Assembly: GCA_017538365.1 (NCBI GenBank)
Contig: JAFYIZ010000044.1
Location: 1 to 64,000, forward strand
Length of the DNA: 64,000 nt
Reading direction: 5' to 3'
Source of the DNA: a bacterium
GTDB taxonomy: Bacteria; UBP6; UBA1177
The notes under the pieces were generated by a model that saw nothing but the letters and a program-made list of their open reading frames with translations, was not told the origin of the DNA and did no database searches. Positions 49,981 through 58,551 of this stretch are shown here, piece by piece. A program made the position numbers and the translations under genes. Each line of letters starts with the position of its first letter. The first letter of the stretch is position 1.

Positions 49981-51615
49981 TCAGTTACGATTCAAAAACA
50001 TCGGAATGTATCTCGCGAAATCGTTGAATATCGCAAAAACCATAAGCGCGCACAGCAGAAACAGTCCTACCATCAGCGCCTTTTCCTTTATTTTCTGAGG
50101 AATCGTCCGCCTGAAAATCCCTTCAAGCCCGTAAATAACAACATATCCGCCGTCAAGGACAGGTATCGGGAACAGGTTTATAAGCCCCAGATTTATGCTT
50201 ATCATCGCCATTATCGCCAGGAAATAACGGACTCCGGCATCGGCGGCACGCTTCGAAATGTCAAAAATCATTATCGGCCCGCCGAGCCCTTTCGTCGAAA
50301 TTTTTCCGCTTATCATGTAGGCAAGCCCCTTGAAAGTCGCGCCGATCACATCAACCACTTCTTTCGCGGCATACCTGACAGGGAAAGTCAGAAGATTGTT
50401 GCGACGCGCATAAAACTCTTCGACATTCGGATCGTAATCGAAATATGCGCCCCAGTTTATCCTTTTGTCGCGCATTCCGGTCATCTCGTTTTCAGATTCA
50501 TCGAAAGAAGCGGTAAATTCGATATCAAGAGGTTCCCTGTCTCTTATAAGCGAAAGTTTGACGTTGTCACCTTCCTTGAGTTTGCCCATAACTGAATAGA
50601 ACTGAAACGGCGCGGTCACTTCCGTCCCGTTCACAGCCGTTATGAAATCTCCCTTTTTCACTCCGACTTTTTCGGAGTAACTGCCGCTCTGAACCTCGTT
50701 GACGACCAGACCGCCGTAAGCGATGACGAGCTCTTCAGACTTATTTTCGTCAGTTTTTTCGGGAAAATCTACTGAAATTTCATTACCGCCGCGCAGCACA
50801 GTCATCTTTTTGAAAGGCTTTTTGATTCTTTCGGCGAGTTCATAGTATCTTTCGATTTTTTCTCCGTCGATTGAACGGACGACATCGCCGTTTTCAAGCC
50901 CTGCGAACTCTTTAAGCAGGAATATTTTAGCCTCTCTCGGAGCACGGACGACACCGAGTTCGCAGCGCGAGTGTGTATCGCCGAAAGGATCGGTGTAAGA
51001 ACCCGTTTTCGGAGTCACTGTATAAGTCTTAACCTCTTTCGTAAACGCTTTTTCGACTTCGACTGTGATGTTTTCGCACTTTCCGGAATCGGTCATAGGC
51101 GCTAAAATCGACGGAATGTCGTCCCAAACCGCTATATCCTCACCGTTTATCTTTATTATCCTGTCGCCGTCGGAAATTCCCGCAGCATAAGCCGCACCGT
51201 CGGAAGAAACGAATTCTAAAACAGATGAAGGAGCAGAAAACATAAAGCAGGAAACAACCATGAGAACCAGAAACGCGAAAATCAGGTTGAAAACAGGCCC
51301 TGCACAGACAATAAGCACCTTCTGCCACCACTTTTTGGTATTGAAAGCGAACGGACGATCCTTTTCTTCAATATCGTCACCTTCGGAAGTCGATTCGCCC
51401 AGCATCTTGACATATCCGCCGAGCGGAACAAGCGAAATTCTGTATTCGGTATCACCCGATTTTTTCTTGAAAAGAGGCTTACCGAAACCTATTGAAAAGA
51501 TTTCGACCCTTACCCTGCACATTCTGGCGACAATAAAGTGACCGAATTCATGCACCAGAACAACTATTCCGAGAAGAACTATCCCGAACAAATACATATA
51601 CATCTCAAATTCCAT
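49981..51615 (-). CDS. rseP: RseP-type site-2 membrane metalloprotease
   Basis: About 544 residues. The zinc motif HEFGH lies in VLVHEFGHFIVARMCRV, followed by FSIGFGKPLF; two PDZ-like regions (about 130-190 and 285-340, DGDRIIKINGEDIAVWDD and GVKKGDFITAVNGTEV) and the second active-site motif PIPVLDGGYVVIYGLEGI complete the M50 protease. It cleaves membrane-anchored anti-sigma factors or signal peptides in the inner membrane. Start is uncertain: ATG 51615 was chosen, with later in-frame ATGs at 51603 and 51597 possible. rseP leading directly into tolQRAB-pal is noteworthy. Confidence 0.93.
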   Translation of the reverse strand: MEFEMYMYLFGIVLLGIVVLVHEFGHFIVARMCRVRVEIFSIGFGKPLFKKKSGDTEYRISLVPLGGYVKMLGESTSEGDDIEEKDRPFAFNTKKWWQKVLIVCAGPVFNLIFAFLVLMVVSCFMFSAPSSVLEFVSSDGAAYAAGISDGDRIIKINGEDIAVWDDIPSILAPMTDSGKCENITVEVEKAFTKEVKTYTVTPKTGSYTDPFGDTHSRCELGVVRAPREAKIFLLKEFAGLENGDVVRSIDGEKIERYYELAERIKKPFKKMTVLRGGNEISVDFPEKTDENKSEELVIAYGGLVVNEVQSGSYSEKVGVKKGDFITAVNGTEVTAPFQFYSVMGKLKEGDNVKLSLIRDREPLDIEFTASFDESENEMTGMRDKRINWGAYFDYDPNVEEFYARRNNLLTFPVRYAAKEVVDVIGATFKGLAYMISGKISTKGLGGPIMIFDISKRAADAGVRYFLAIMAMISINLGLINLFPIPVLDGGYVVIYGLEGIFRRTIPQKIKEKALMVGLFLLCALMVFAIFNDFARYIPMFLNRN

Positions 51616-51812
51616 ACTTAAAAAAAACAATCAAAGCATCGGATTATAAACATAAAAATAAATAAGAAAAGAGATAAATGCATATATTTTTATATTTTTT
51701 ATCCATCTTTATCGCACTATAACACACAAACTACAACATAATAAACAAATCAGTTGCTATAAAAATTTCAGGATTCGTGAAAGAATTAAAAAAATCGGAT
51801 AGCTGACTGCGA

Positions 51813-52430
51813 CTACTTTTTAGCCGGTTTTTCAGGTCTCGGCCAACCAAGGAACTCTTCGGTGTCTTCGTCCATAAGTTCCGGATATTTCGTAAGGAAT
51901 GTGTCTTTCCACTCTTTAAGCGGGAATCTTCCTTCTTTTACGAACATCGTGATGTACATAAGCCTGTCGTTCATCGTTATAACCTGATAACGCTGTACAA
52001 GCTGGTCGAGAAGCGCGAGAAGCATTCCGTCATTAAGGTTTTTGGCACCTGCATCAACACATTTTTCAGCGGCTCTTTTGATCCAGCCGTTTACCATCTC
52101 TTTGTTGATGTTCTCAACTTTTTTGATTCTGATCATAGCTTCGATCCAAGCTTTGTGATCGCCTTTCTGTTCAGCTTCATCCCAATATTTCTGGTAGAAA
52201 CTTTCTGCGATTTTCTCGTCAACCTGCCTGTTGAGTTCCGTCAACTCCTGATCGTTCGGATACTGTCCTCTCAAAGTTACAAGTTTTGCCTTTGCCTGCT
52301 GATATTCGCCTTTTTCGACAAGCTCTTTGACATTAGCTCTTTCGTCGACTGTTTTTTTCTCACCGCAGGAAACTGCCGTGAAAGCAAAAAGCATTGCGAA
52401 AACAACCATAATAAGAACCGATTTTCTCAT
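51813..52430 (-). CDS. Helical lipoprotein, unknown function
   Basis: 205 residues. The ATG at 52430 directly follows GGAGGATTTC; the in-frame ATG at 52442 contains that site and is rejected. Signal peptide with lipobox AVSC (about Cys22). The mature part is helical, with a TPR-like beginning (VKELVEKGEYQQAKAKLVTLRGQYPNDQELTEL) and a C-terminal Pro/Lys tail. A periplasmic assembly or scaffolding role is possible but not shown. It lies behind the porin-like gene's terminator, and rseP is downstream after 200 AT-rich bases. Confidence 0.8.
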   Translation of the reverse strand: MRKSVLIMVVFAMLFAFTAVSCGEKKTVDERANVKELVEKGEYQQAKAKLVTLRGQYPNDQELTELNRQVDEKIAESFYQKYWDEAEQKGDHKAWIEAMIRIKKVENINKEMVNGWIKRAAEKCVDAGAKNLNDGMLLALLDQLVQRYQVITMNDRLMYITMFVKEGRFPLKEWKDTFLTKYPELMDEDTEEFLGWPRPEKPAKK

Positions 52431-52469
52431 GAAATCCTCCATTTTTCCTTAACGGAAAAGAAAAAAATA

Positions 52470-52495
52470 AAAAAAACGGGGACTTTCGTCCCCTT
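52470..52495 (-). terminator. Intrinsic terminator after the porin-like gene
   Basis: GGGGAC (52478-52483), loop TTTC, GTCCCC (52488-52493), extended by neighbouring pairs. On the minus strand the hairpin is followed by a T-rich run (A-run at 52458-52476). It lies right after the stop at 52502. Confidence 0.9.
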
Positions 52496-52501
52496 CAAAT
52501 C

Positions 52502-53908
52502 TTAGAACTCGGCACCAGCCTGAAGAGCGATGGTCGTGAAACCGTAATCGTATTTTTTACCATCACTGTTGATATCTTTTGCGTCAACTTTCGATTTCGG
52601 CTGCATCAAAAATGTAAGACCTGCCATCGCGCGGACGCCTGCAATCTCTTTAGTGAAGAAGTTAGCCGTAACGCCTATTCTCATAATCATAGAAGCACTT
52701 CTGAAGTTGGTGTAGTCAAGATAGTGAGCACTGCCGTCAAGGTAAACACCCTGAACGAGGTCGAATCTGAGTGCGAGACCGGCTTTGTCAATCCATTCGT
52801 GTTTGAAGTGGTATGCGTATCCGGGAGCAAGAGAAAGAAGCATTGCAGTGGTGTTTTTCCTTGCCGTTCCTTTCATCATCTTCATCATGTTGTAGTCGAA
52901 AGTGATCGGCATTTCAAAGCCGTATGCTGAAACGTTGATGTGAACACCAATACCGGTCAGATCAAGCGTTTTGTTTGAGTAGTAATCATTTCTGTACTGG
53001 AAAGCGAACGCAGCTTTGACATAATCTTTGAAGCCGTATCCGACTCTTCCGTAAAGACCGAAAGTTCTGTCTGATTCCCAGAATTCGCTTGCATTAGCGC
53101 CGGTTCCGAGAGAAAGACCAAGGAAAAGATTGTGGTCTTTTTTGATTATGCCGTTGTAACCGAGAGCAAGACCTGCATCGGTTTCGGGAAGGAAACCTTC
53201 AACTGCGATAAGGCTTCTGGTAAGGAAAGGAGTCGTGAAGCCCATTCCGAGATTCTGCCATGTGTCAACAAGACCGTATTCAGGAATTATTTTTCCGCCT
53301 TTGATAAAAACATCATAGAATTTAACGCCGCCGTAAACTTCATAAAGAGCGTTTGCTGCGCCGTTCTGGATCGAATGATGGTTTACTTTTGCAAGCGGGT
53401 TGGAACCGTTCTCAATGAAAAAGTAGTTAGTTCTGATGTTGAGAGTTCCCTTTGCAAGAACGTGTTTGCCGAGATATTCAACACCGATTATGCCTTCGTC
53501 AAGGCTGCCGAACATCGTGCTGAGAGATTTTCCGCCTTCTTTATATGAACCGTAAGGAGTGAAACCGCCTTTTACGAGAAGAACCGGTTTTATACCTTTC
53601 AACGATTTTCCTGCAGCGGCATTTTCAGCCGGAGCTGCGTTTTCTTCTGCATCAGCTGCCTCTTTCTGCTCTTTTTTAGCAGGTTTTTCTTCTTCCGGAT
53701 CTCCCATAAGATCTTTCATTGCGGCATCACTTTCGGACATTTCCTTTGATTTTTTCTTGGCAGGAGCTTCCTCCTCATCTTCAGATTCTTCAGAATCTTC
53801 GGATTCATCTTCGAAACCGCCGAAATCGTCATCAAAATCATCTGCCGTGATTACGAATGGAACGACAAAAAGAACTGCAATAAGCAGTGCGAACATTTTC
53901 TTGAACAT
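52502..53908 (-). CDS. Porin-like outer-membrane beta-barrel protein with acidic N-terminal region
   Basis: 468 residues. The ATG at 53908 follows GGAGG; a TTG before it is too close. Signal peptide (about 1-22), then an unusual acidic/Lys low-complexity segment (23-95, DDFDDDFGGFEDESEDSEES and EEEKPAKKEQKEAADAEENA), then a barrel of alternating strands (GKSLKGIKPVLLVKGGFTPYGSY ... NIRTNYFFIENGS ... YGGVKFYDVFIKGGKIIPEYG) ending with the aromatic strand TTIALQAGAEF typical of outer-membrane insertion. Resembles phosphate/pyrophosphate-selective-type porins. Abundant single-gene unit is suggested by strong ribosome site and terminator. Confidence 0.8.
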   Translation of the reverse strand: MFKKMFALLIAVLFVVPFVITADDFDDDFGGFEDESEDSEESEDEEEAPAKKKSKEMSESDAAMKDLMGDPEEEKPAKKEQKEAADAEENAAPAENAAAGKSLKGIKPVLLVKGGFTPYGSYKEGGKSLSTMFGSLDEGIIGVEYLGKHVLAKGTLNIRTNYFFIENGSNPLAKVNHHSIQNGAANALYEVYGGVKFYDVFIKGGKIIPEYGLVDTWQNLGMGFTTPFLTRSLIAVEGFLPETDAGLALGYNGIIKKDHNLFLGLSLGTGANASEFWESDRTFGLYGRVGYGFKDYVKAAFAFQYRNDYYSNKTLDLTGIGVHINVSAYGFEMPITFDYNMMKMMKGTARKNTTAMLLSLAPGYAYHFKHEWIDKAGLALRFDLVQGVYLDGSAHYLDYTNFRSASMIMRIGVTANFFTKEIAGVRAMAGLTFLMQPKSKVDAKDINSDGKKYDYGFTTIALQAGAEF

Positions 53909-54057
53909 CAAATCCTCCTAAAAAGTCAAAATACTTGCAAAACAATCAAAAAAATCTGAAAGAGAGTAGTAAAAGAACATCTAATTTCAAGTTTTTTCGG
54001 TGTTTCACTAATAATTTTTCCTATCAAAACAAAAAAACACTAAAAAACCCATAAAAA

Positions 54058-54582
54058 TCAACGGGAAACAAGACTTTCAAGTTCGCGCTTCAAAGCCTCT
54101 TCGTCACCCGGTGTGTATCCGCTGTGGCGCGAAACAACCATGCCGTTTTTATCAACAACCATCATGTAGGGCACCGAATCGCCGCCCGGAATCATCGAAC
54201 TGACTGTGTTTCCGCTCGGATCGACAAGTATCGGGAAAGGCAAAGCTGCCTCTGCCGCAAACTCGTTCACTTTGTCAATCATTTCTTCGGTATCGGTGGA
54301 AATCCCGACGAATTCGACTGAATCGGAAAAATCGCCGTACATTTCGGCAAGTTTCTTGAGTTCCTGCTTGCACGGTTCGCACCAAGTCGCCCAAAAAGCG
54401 GCAACGAGATGCTTTTTTCCACGGATTTCTTCAAACGAAAACGTTCCGCCGTCGACTTTTTCAAGAGTTATCGAAAAACCGCCCTGTTTTTGCCCCTGAT
54501 TGTCGGAAGCAGTTTTAGTTTCTGCCGAGCCGCACGAAGCGAACAAAAGCAAAGCTGTCAAAAAAAGTGCAATATTTTTCAT
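54058..54582 (-). CDS. Thioredoxin-like lipoprotein (TlpA/ResA type)
   Basis: 174 residues with lipobox FASC (Cys17). The thioredoxin fold has WATWCEPCKQEL with the redox CxxC, GISTDTEEM, PFPILVDPSGNTVSSM and the cis-Pro region GGDSVPYMMVVDKNG. It is membrane-anchored, facing the periplasm, and probably reduces or oxidises thiols during protein or cytochrome maturation. It lies 3 bases after another thioredoxin-like lipoprotein gene, last of the four-gene operon from the lipid kinase. Confidence 0.92.
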   Translation of the reverse strand: MKNIALFLTALLLFASCGSAETKTASDNQGQKQGGFSITLEKVDGGTFSFEEIRGKKHLVAAFWATWCEPCKQELKKLAEMYGDFSDSVEFVGISTDTEEMIDKVNEFAAEAALPFPILVDPSGNTVSSMIPGGDSVPYMMVVDKNGMVVSRHSGYTPGDEEALKRELESLVSR

Positions 54583-54585
54583 AAA

Positions 54586-55308
54586 TTAAATCTCATCCAA
54601 GATAAATTCGATATCATCCATGATTCCAGTTTCCAACTCTTCGTCCCAACCCTGACCGTAAATGAGAATTTCCATAGTGTTGGCGTCAATAAAAGCCCAA
54701 GTCGGATATGCGATGCCGTAATCCTCGGAAGCAAATTTCTTGAAAAGTCCCTGTTTTTTCAAGTAGGCATAAACTGCAAATTCAGCGGTATCGGGATCGC
54801 CCCAAAGATAGAGATCCTTGGTTTCTGCAAGTTTTGCCGGTTCGAGAGAAGGTTGCGGACCCGAAAGCAGACCGTTAAAAATCAGAACTATATTAAAACC
54901 TTTATCGCGATATTCCTTTTTATTGATTTTCAAAAGACTGCCTTTGAGAATCTGGCACGGAGGACAATCGTAAGTCGTGAAAACGAGCCATATCAGCTTG
55001 CTTGACGGATTGTTTTTGTTATACCATTCTGCAAGAGAATGCTCTACGTCAAGATCATCATACATAATGACATTCTGCGCTATATCTCCCTCTTTATTGG
55101 AAGTAGGTGTAACTTCCGGATATACAAGTTCTTTGGTTTCGTCAGCATCCTGAACTTCGGAATCTTCGACTTCCGAATCGTTTTCCTCAGAATCGCTCAC
55201 TTCATCGGAATCGGTGTTTTCGCCGGATTTTTCTTCACTGCTTCCGCCGCAGGAAACAAAGAAGAACATTGCGCAGACAACTGCGACTGAAATCATGAAT
55301 TTTTTCAT
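54586..55308 (-). CDS. Thioredoxin-fold lipoprotein with acidic linker
   Basis: 240 residues. Lipobox FVSC (Cys20), acidic Ser/Asp/Glu linker (about 25-62, SDEVSDSEENDSEVEDSE), then a thioredoxin-type domain with LVFTTYDCPPCQILKG holding CPPC, and YPTWAFIDANTMEILIYGQG for the cis-Pro/strand region. The linker type is shared with other lipoproteins of this window. It starts 14 bases after the PP2C gene ends. With the TlpA-like neighbour it forms a pair of periplasmic redox lipoproteins. Confidence 0.85.
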   Translation of the reverse strand: MKKFMISVAVVCAMFFFVSCGGSSEEKSGENTDSDEVSDSEENDSEVEDSEVQDADETKELVYPEVTPTSNKEGDIAQNVIMYDDLDVEHSLAEWYNKNNPSSKLIWLVFTTYDCPPCQILKGSLLKINKKEYRDKGFNIVLIFNGLLSGPQPSLEPAKLAETKDLYLWGDPDTAEFAVYAYLKKQGLFKKFASEDYGIAYPTWAFIDANTMEILIYGQGWDEELETGIMDDIEFILDEI

Positions 55309-55322
55309 AAAAATCTCCTTAT

Positions 55323-56090
55323 TTATGGTTCAACTTTTACCAGAATAACCGTGATATTGTCTTTTCCGCCGTTCGCGTTCGCCATGTCGACAAGCTGTTT
55401 CGTCATCTCCTCGAGAGAAACTCCGCTGCCGAGCACCGCTTCCATGTCGGGATCGGCGACCATGTCGGAAAGTCCGTCAGAGCAGAGCAGATAGATTTCT
55501 CCGGCTCTTGCCGTGCGCTTCTGAATGTCGACAAGAACGTTGTCCTTCATGCCCAGCGCCCTCATGATAACGTTTTTATGCGGGAAAGTCTTAGCCTGTT
55601 CTTTCGTGATCTGTCCTGCTTTGATGTATTCGTTGACAAGCGAGTGGTCTTCCGAAACCTGAGTAAGCTCGCCCTCGAAGAAGCAGTAGCAGCGGCTGTC
55701 GCCGACATGTGCGACATAAAGATCATCGCCGCCGTCTTTAGCAATTATCGAAACGACTGTCGTTCCCATTCCGCTGCACGCCGCGTCCTCTGAAGACTGC
55801 TTGAAAATGCGCTTGTTTGCGAATTTTATCCCGACCATCAGCTTGTTCGCGTCAAGTGCAAGCGTCGGATCGAGTTTGTAAGGCCACGTCATATCGTCAT
55901 CTTCTTCGGAAGCGTGGAAAAACTCCGCAATAGTATCGATCGCGATTTTCGAAGCGACTTCACCGGCGTTGTGACCGCCCATTCCGTCGGCAACGACAAA
56001 AACACCTTCGTTTTCAAGAATGACGTAACTGTCCTCGTTGAGTTCCCTTTTCATGCCGGGATGCGTCTTTGCAGCACTTTTATAATGCAT
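55323..56090 (-). CDS. PP2C-family Ser/Thr protein phosphatase
   Basis: 255 residues, cytoplasmic. All PP2C metal motifs are visible: KRELNEDSYVIL, VFVVADGMGGHNAGEVAS, VAHVGDSRCYCF, LLCSDGLSDMV and GGKDNITVILVKVEP. It reverses Ser/Thr phosphorylation and is the obvious partner of the two membrane Ser/Thr kinases in the window, though not adjacent to either. It starts 3 bases after the lipid-kinase gene. Confidence 0.95.
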   Translation of the reverse strand: MHYKSAAKTHPGMKRELNEDSYVILENEGVFVVADGMGGHNAGEVASKIAIDTIAEFFHASEEDDDMTWPYKLDPTLALDANKLMVGIKFANKRIFKQSSEDAACSGMGTTVVSIIAKDGGDDLYVAHVGDSRCYCFFEGELTQVSEDHSLVNEYIKAGQITKEQAKTFPHKNVIMRALGMKDNVLVDIQKRTARAGEIYLLCSDGLSDMVADPDMEAVLGSGVSLEEMTKQLVDMANANGGKDNITVILVKVEP

Positions 56091-56093
56091 TTT

Positions 56094-57017
56094 TCACTCC
56101 GTAACTAAATCCAACAACGGTCCGGTTTCGACTACAAGTTTTCCAGACGACGAGTACATATCGCCGTCCAAAGTATATCTGAACGATTTTTCTCCGTTTA
56201 TGAAGAAGCGGCTTCCAACCGTATCGTCAACGACATCTGGCGGAACAGCGCGGCCGAGCCAGACTCTGAGAACCTGAGGAACGATTCTCGCCTTGTCGCG
56301 GAAAGCTATCATCTGCGCTTTTTTCGGATCGATCTTTGCTCTGAAAGTGAGATCCATTCCGAGTCCGACCGACGGAAGCGTTGTGATGAGAAAAGCCAGA
56401 TAAGGCGCTCTGCCGAACGAAAAACCGTCTGCATTGAGCTCCTGCCATGTCGGTTTAAAAAATTCTTTCGCCAAATTTCCGTGAACAAGCATCGAACCCG
56501 CCATCGCAAGCACCGATTTCGCCGCAACAAGCGGAGACGGGTTGCTGCTTCTGTGGTATAAATCCATGAAAGTGCAGACCGCGCCGCTTCCGAAAATGAA
56601 TCCGTAACGCTCGTTCACCTTGAGAAGCGAAATCTGCCGGCAGTTCAGTTCCCTTTCCTTGTACGCCTTGACAACGCGCTTGAAAATCGAGACAGTGTTT
56701 CCTTTCAGCTTGAGGTTCGTAGCGGTCATGTTCATCGTTCCGCCTTTGAGAATCGCGATTTTAGGAAGTTCCTCGCCGCGGTAAATCTTCATCATCGAAG
56801 TGAGCGCGACATGAACAGTTCCGTCGCCGCCGTTTATCGCGATAACATCGACTTTTTTCTGCTTGAAATGCTCCATCGCAGCGTCCATTTTGTCGAATGA
56901 ATCGGGAAGACGAACAAGATCCTTGTCGGGAGCACATTCAATCAGCTGTTGAAGCCTGTCTGGATGTTTTCTGTTCTTTTTTGAATAAGGATTGGAGACA
57001 AGACCGATTCCCGGCAT
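56094..57017 (-). CDS. Diacylglycerol/lipid kinase family protein
   Basis: 307 residues. The DAGK catalytic domain shows GLVSNPYSKKNRKHPDRL, then IAINGGDGTVHVALTSM (nucleotide-binding GGDGT), LKGGTMNMTA, and a C-terminal domain ending with FRYTLDGDMYSSSG. It phosphorylates diacylglycerol or a related membrane lipid. AGGTG precedes ATG 57017. It heads an operon with PP2C and two thioredoxin lipoproteins. Exact lipid unknown. Confidence 0.88.
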   Translation of the reverse strand: MPGIGLVSNPYSKKNRKHPDRLQQLIECAPDKDLVRLPDSFDKMDAAMEHFKQKKVDVIAINGGDGTVHVALTSMMKIYRGEELPKIAILKGGTMNMTATNLKLKGNTVSIFKRVVKAYKERELNCRQISLLKVNERYGFIFGSGAVCTFMDLYHRSSNPSPLVAAKSVLAMAGSMLVHGNLAKEFFKPTWQELNADGFSFGRAPYLAFLITTLPSVGLGMDLTFRAKIDPKKAQMIAFRDKARIVPQVLRVWLGRAVPPDVVDDTVGSRFFINGEKSFRYTLDGDMYSSSGKLVVETGPLLDLVTE

Positions 57018-57086
57018 AAAAGCACCTCGAAAAAATAAACAACGGATTATAGTGTCAATGATTTTTTTGTCAAAAACTTACCGTCT

Positions 57087-57181
57087 CGCCGCCGCATTTT
57101 TGGCCACCGTCGAGATCCCGGTCGCCGCCGTCGAGATCCCGGGATTCCGAGATCACGTGATCACGACAAGATTCGGCGGCC
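57087..57181. repeat. Iterated octamer element D between buk and the lipid kinase
   Basis: CGCCGCCGC (57087-57095) and CGGCGGCC (57174-57181) bracket a 15-base direct repeat CCGTCGAGATCCCGG (57107-57121, 57128-57142) and four 8-base units at 57132-57163: CGAGATCC, CGGGATTC, CGAGATCA, CGTGATCA. It ends exactly at the buk stop codon and fills the gap to the lipid kinase. Confidence 0.8.
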
Positions 57182-58255
57182 TTAATAGACCTTAGCTTCT
57201 TCTTTTCCGTCGACGACTCTGAAAGCACCTTCTGCAAGTGCGGCAAGCTCGTCTTCGCCCGGATAAACGAAGAATTCACCCATCCAGCCGGTGTATTCCT
57301 TGAGATCTTCGACGAATTTCTTGAAGTATGCGCATCCGCCTGTGACGATGATTCCGTCAATTTTTCCTTTCAGAGCCGCGGCATAAGCGCCGATCTCTTT
57401 TGCGACCTGATATTCAAAGGCTTCGAACACTTTCAAAGTTTCGGGGTCTCCCGCTTTTACCTGGTTTTCAATGTCGCGGAAATCTTCTGTTCCGATGTAT
57501 GCCTTGAATCCGCTCTCCCTCGAGAAAATGCGGATCACTTCTTCTTTCGGCATTGAGTAGCACATATTTATGATTCCGATAAGCGGCATCGCGCCTGCTC
57601 TGTTCATGCTGAAAGGTCCCATTCCGAGAAGTCCGTCGTTGACGTCTACCACTTTGCCGCCTTCGAGTGCAGCGATCGAAATTCCGCCGCCCAAGTGAGC
57701 CACAACATAGTTCGCTTTGTAGAAATCCTTGCCCTGCTTCTCGGCGATTTTTCTTGCAACAGCCTTGATGTTGAGAGCGTGAACGCGGCATATCCTCGTG
57801 ATTCCCGGAAGCCCGGAAAGTCTCGCCTTATCCCACATGTTGTCGGTGGTTACCGGGTCAACGATGTAGCTTTCCTTGAGACCGAAATCTTTCGCCAGTC
57901 TGTCTGCGATTATTCCGCCTAAATTTGATGCGTGGTTTGCAAATTTGCAGCTGTTGAGATCATCAAGAAGTGCCTGATTGACGAGGTATGTGCCTCCTTC
58001 AAGCGGTTTTACCGGGCCGCCTCTGCCGACCGATGCGACAACCTGAAAGCCTTTTTCCGCAACGACTTTGTCAACGGCGGTTTTTATCATCGAATACCTG
58101 AAATCAAACTGCTCCGAAACGAGCTTGAACTTTGCCAGCTCTTCCTGCGGATGCCTTACCGTCTCTTCGTAAAGCGAGCCTTCGCGGCTGAAAATGGCGA
58201 ATTTTGTCGAAGTTGAACCTGGATTTACAACGATTGCGACTTCTGTTTTTGTCAT
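57182..58255 (-). CDS. buk: Butyrate kinase
   Basis: Converts butyryl-phosphate and ADP to butyrate and ATP (or the branched-chain equivalents). 357 residues of the acetokinase family: VNPGSTSTKFAIF, FANHASNLGGIIA, AHLGGGISIAALEGG, NDGLLGMGPFSMNRAGAMP and VTGGCAYFKKFVEDL. The ATG at 58255 follows GGAGAG; the in-frame ATG at 58267 includes that site and is rejected. With ptb it forms a CoA-to-ATP fermentation unit, interrupted by a DUF493 gene. Confidence 0.95.
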   Translation of the reverse strand: MTKTEVAIVVNPGSTSTKFAIFSREGSLYEETVRHPQEELAKFKLVSEQFDFRYSMIKTAVDKVVAEKGFQVVASVGRGGPVKPLEGGTYLVNQALLDDLNSCKFANHASNLGGIIADRLAKDFGLKESYIVDPVTTDNMWDKARLSGLPGITRICRVHALNIKAVARKIAEKQGKDFYKANYVVAHLGGGISIAALEGGKVVDVNDGLLGMGPFSMNRAGAMPLIGIINMCYSMPKEEVIRIFSRESGFKAYIGTEDFRDIENQVKAGDPETLKVFEAFEYQVAKEIGAYAAALKGKIDGIIVTGGCAYFKKFVEDLKEYTGWMGEFFVYPGEDELAALAEGAFRVVDGKEEAKVY

Positions 58256-58270
58256 TTTTCTCTCCATAAA

Positions 58271-58540
58271 TTAAATTGCGAATTTTACATCGGGATGAGC
58301 TTTCAAAGCCTCGTAAAGAGCGTGCATTTTCTCTTTGTTTTCAACATATACTGGCACCGTGTAGGAGGTGTATTTTCCGGCGGAACTTTTGTTTTCCGTC
58401 ACCTTTCCTTTGAGCGGAACTTCGGTTTTTGCAAGAATATCCAGAAGATCGGCGACATTTTTTCCGACTTCCTCTTTGGAGTGCATGACGACTTTCAAAG
58501 AGATGAGAACCGGATATTTTACTTCGTGTTTTCCAGCCAT
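58271..58540 (-). CDS. DUF493/YbeD-family small protein
   Basis: 89 residues. The family pattern is clear: KYPVLISLKVVMHSKEEVG, KSSAGKYTSYTVPVYVENKEKMHALYEALKAHPDVKFAI, matching the SSxGKYxSxTV and LYxxLxxxxxVKxV core of YbeD. An ACT-like ferredoxin fold is known for the family; function is not established. It lies between ptb and buk with gaps of about 11 and 15 bases, so it is co-transcribed. Confidence 0.88.
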   Translation of the reverse strand: MAGKHEVKYPVLISLKVVMHSKEEVGKNVADLLDILAKTEVPLKGKVTENKSSAGKYTSYTVPVYVENKEKMHALYEALKAHPDVKFAI

Positions 58541-58551
58541 AACTATTTGAT

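Noticed and set aside
51631-51812. AT-rich gap before rseP as a small RNA or origin
   Set aside because: No hairpin, DnaA-box cluster or promoter-terminator pair could be supported by eye.
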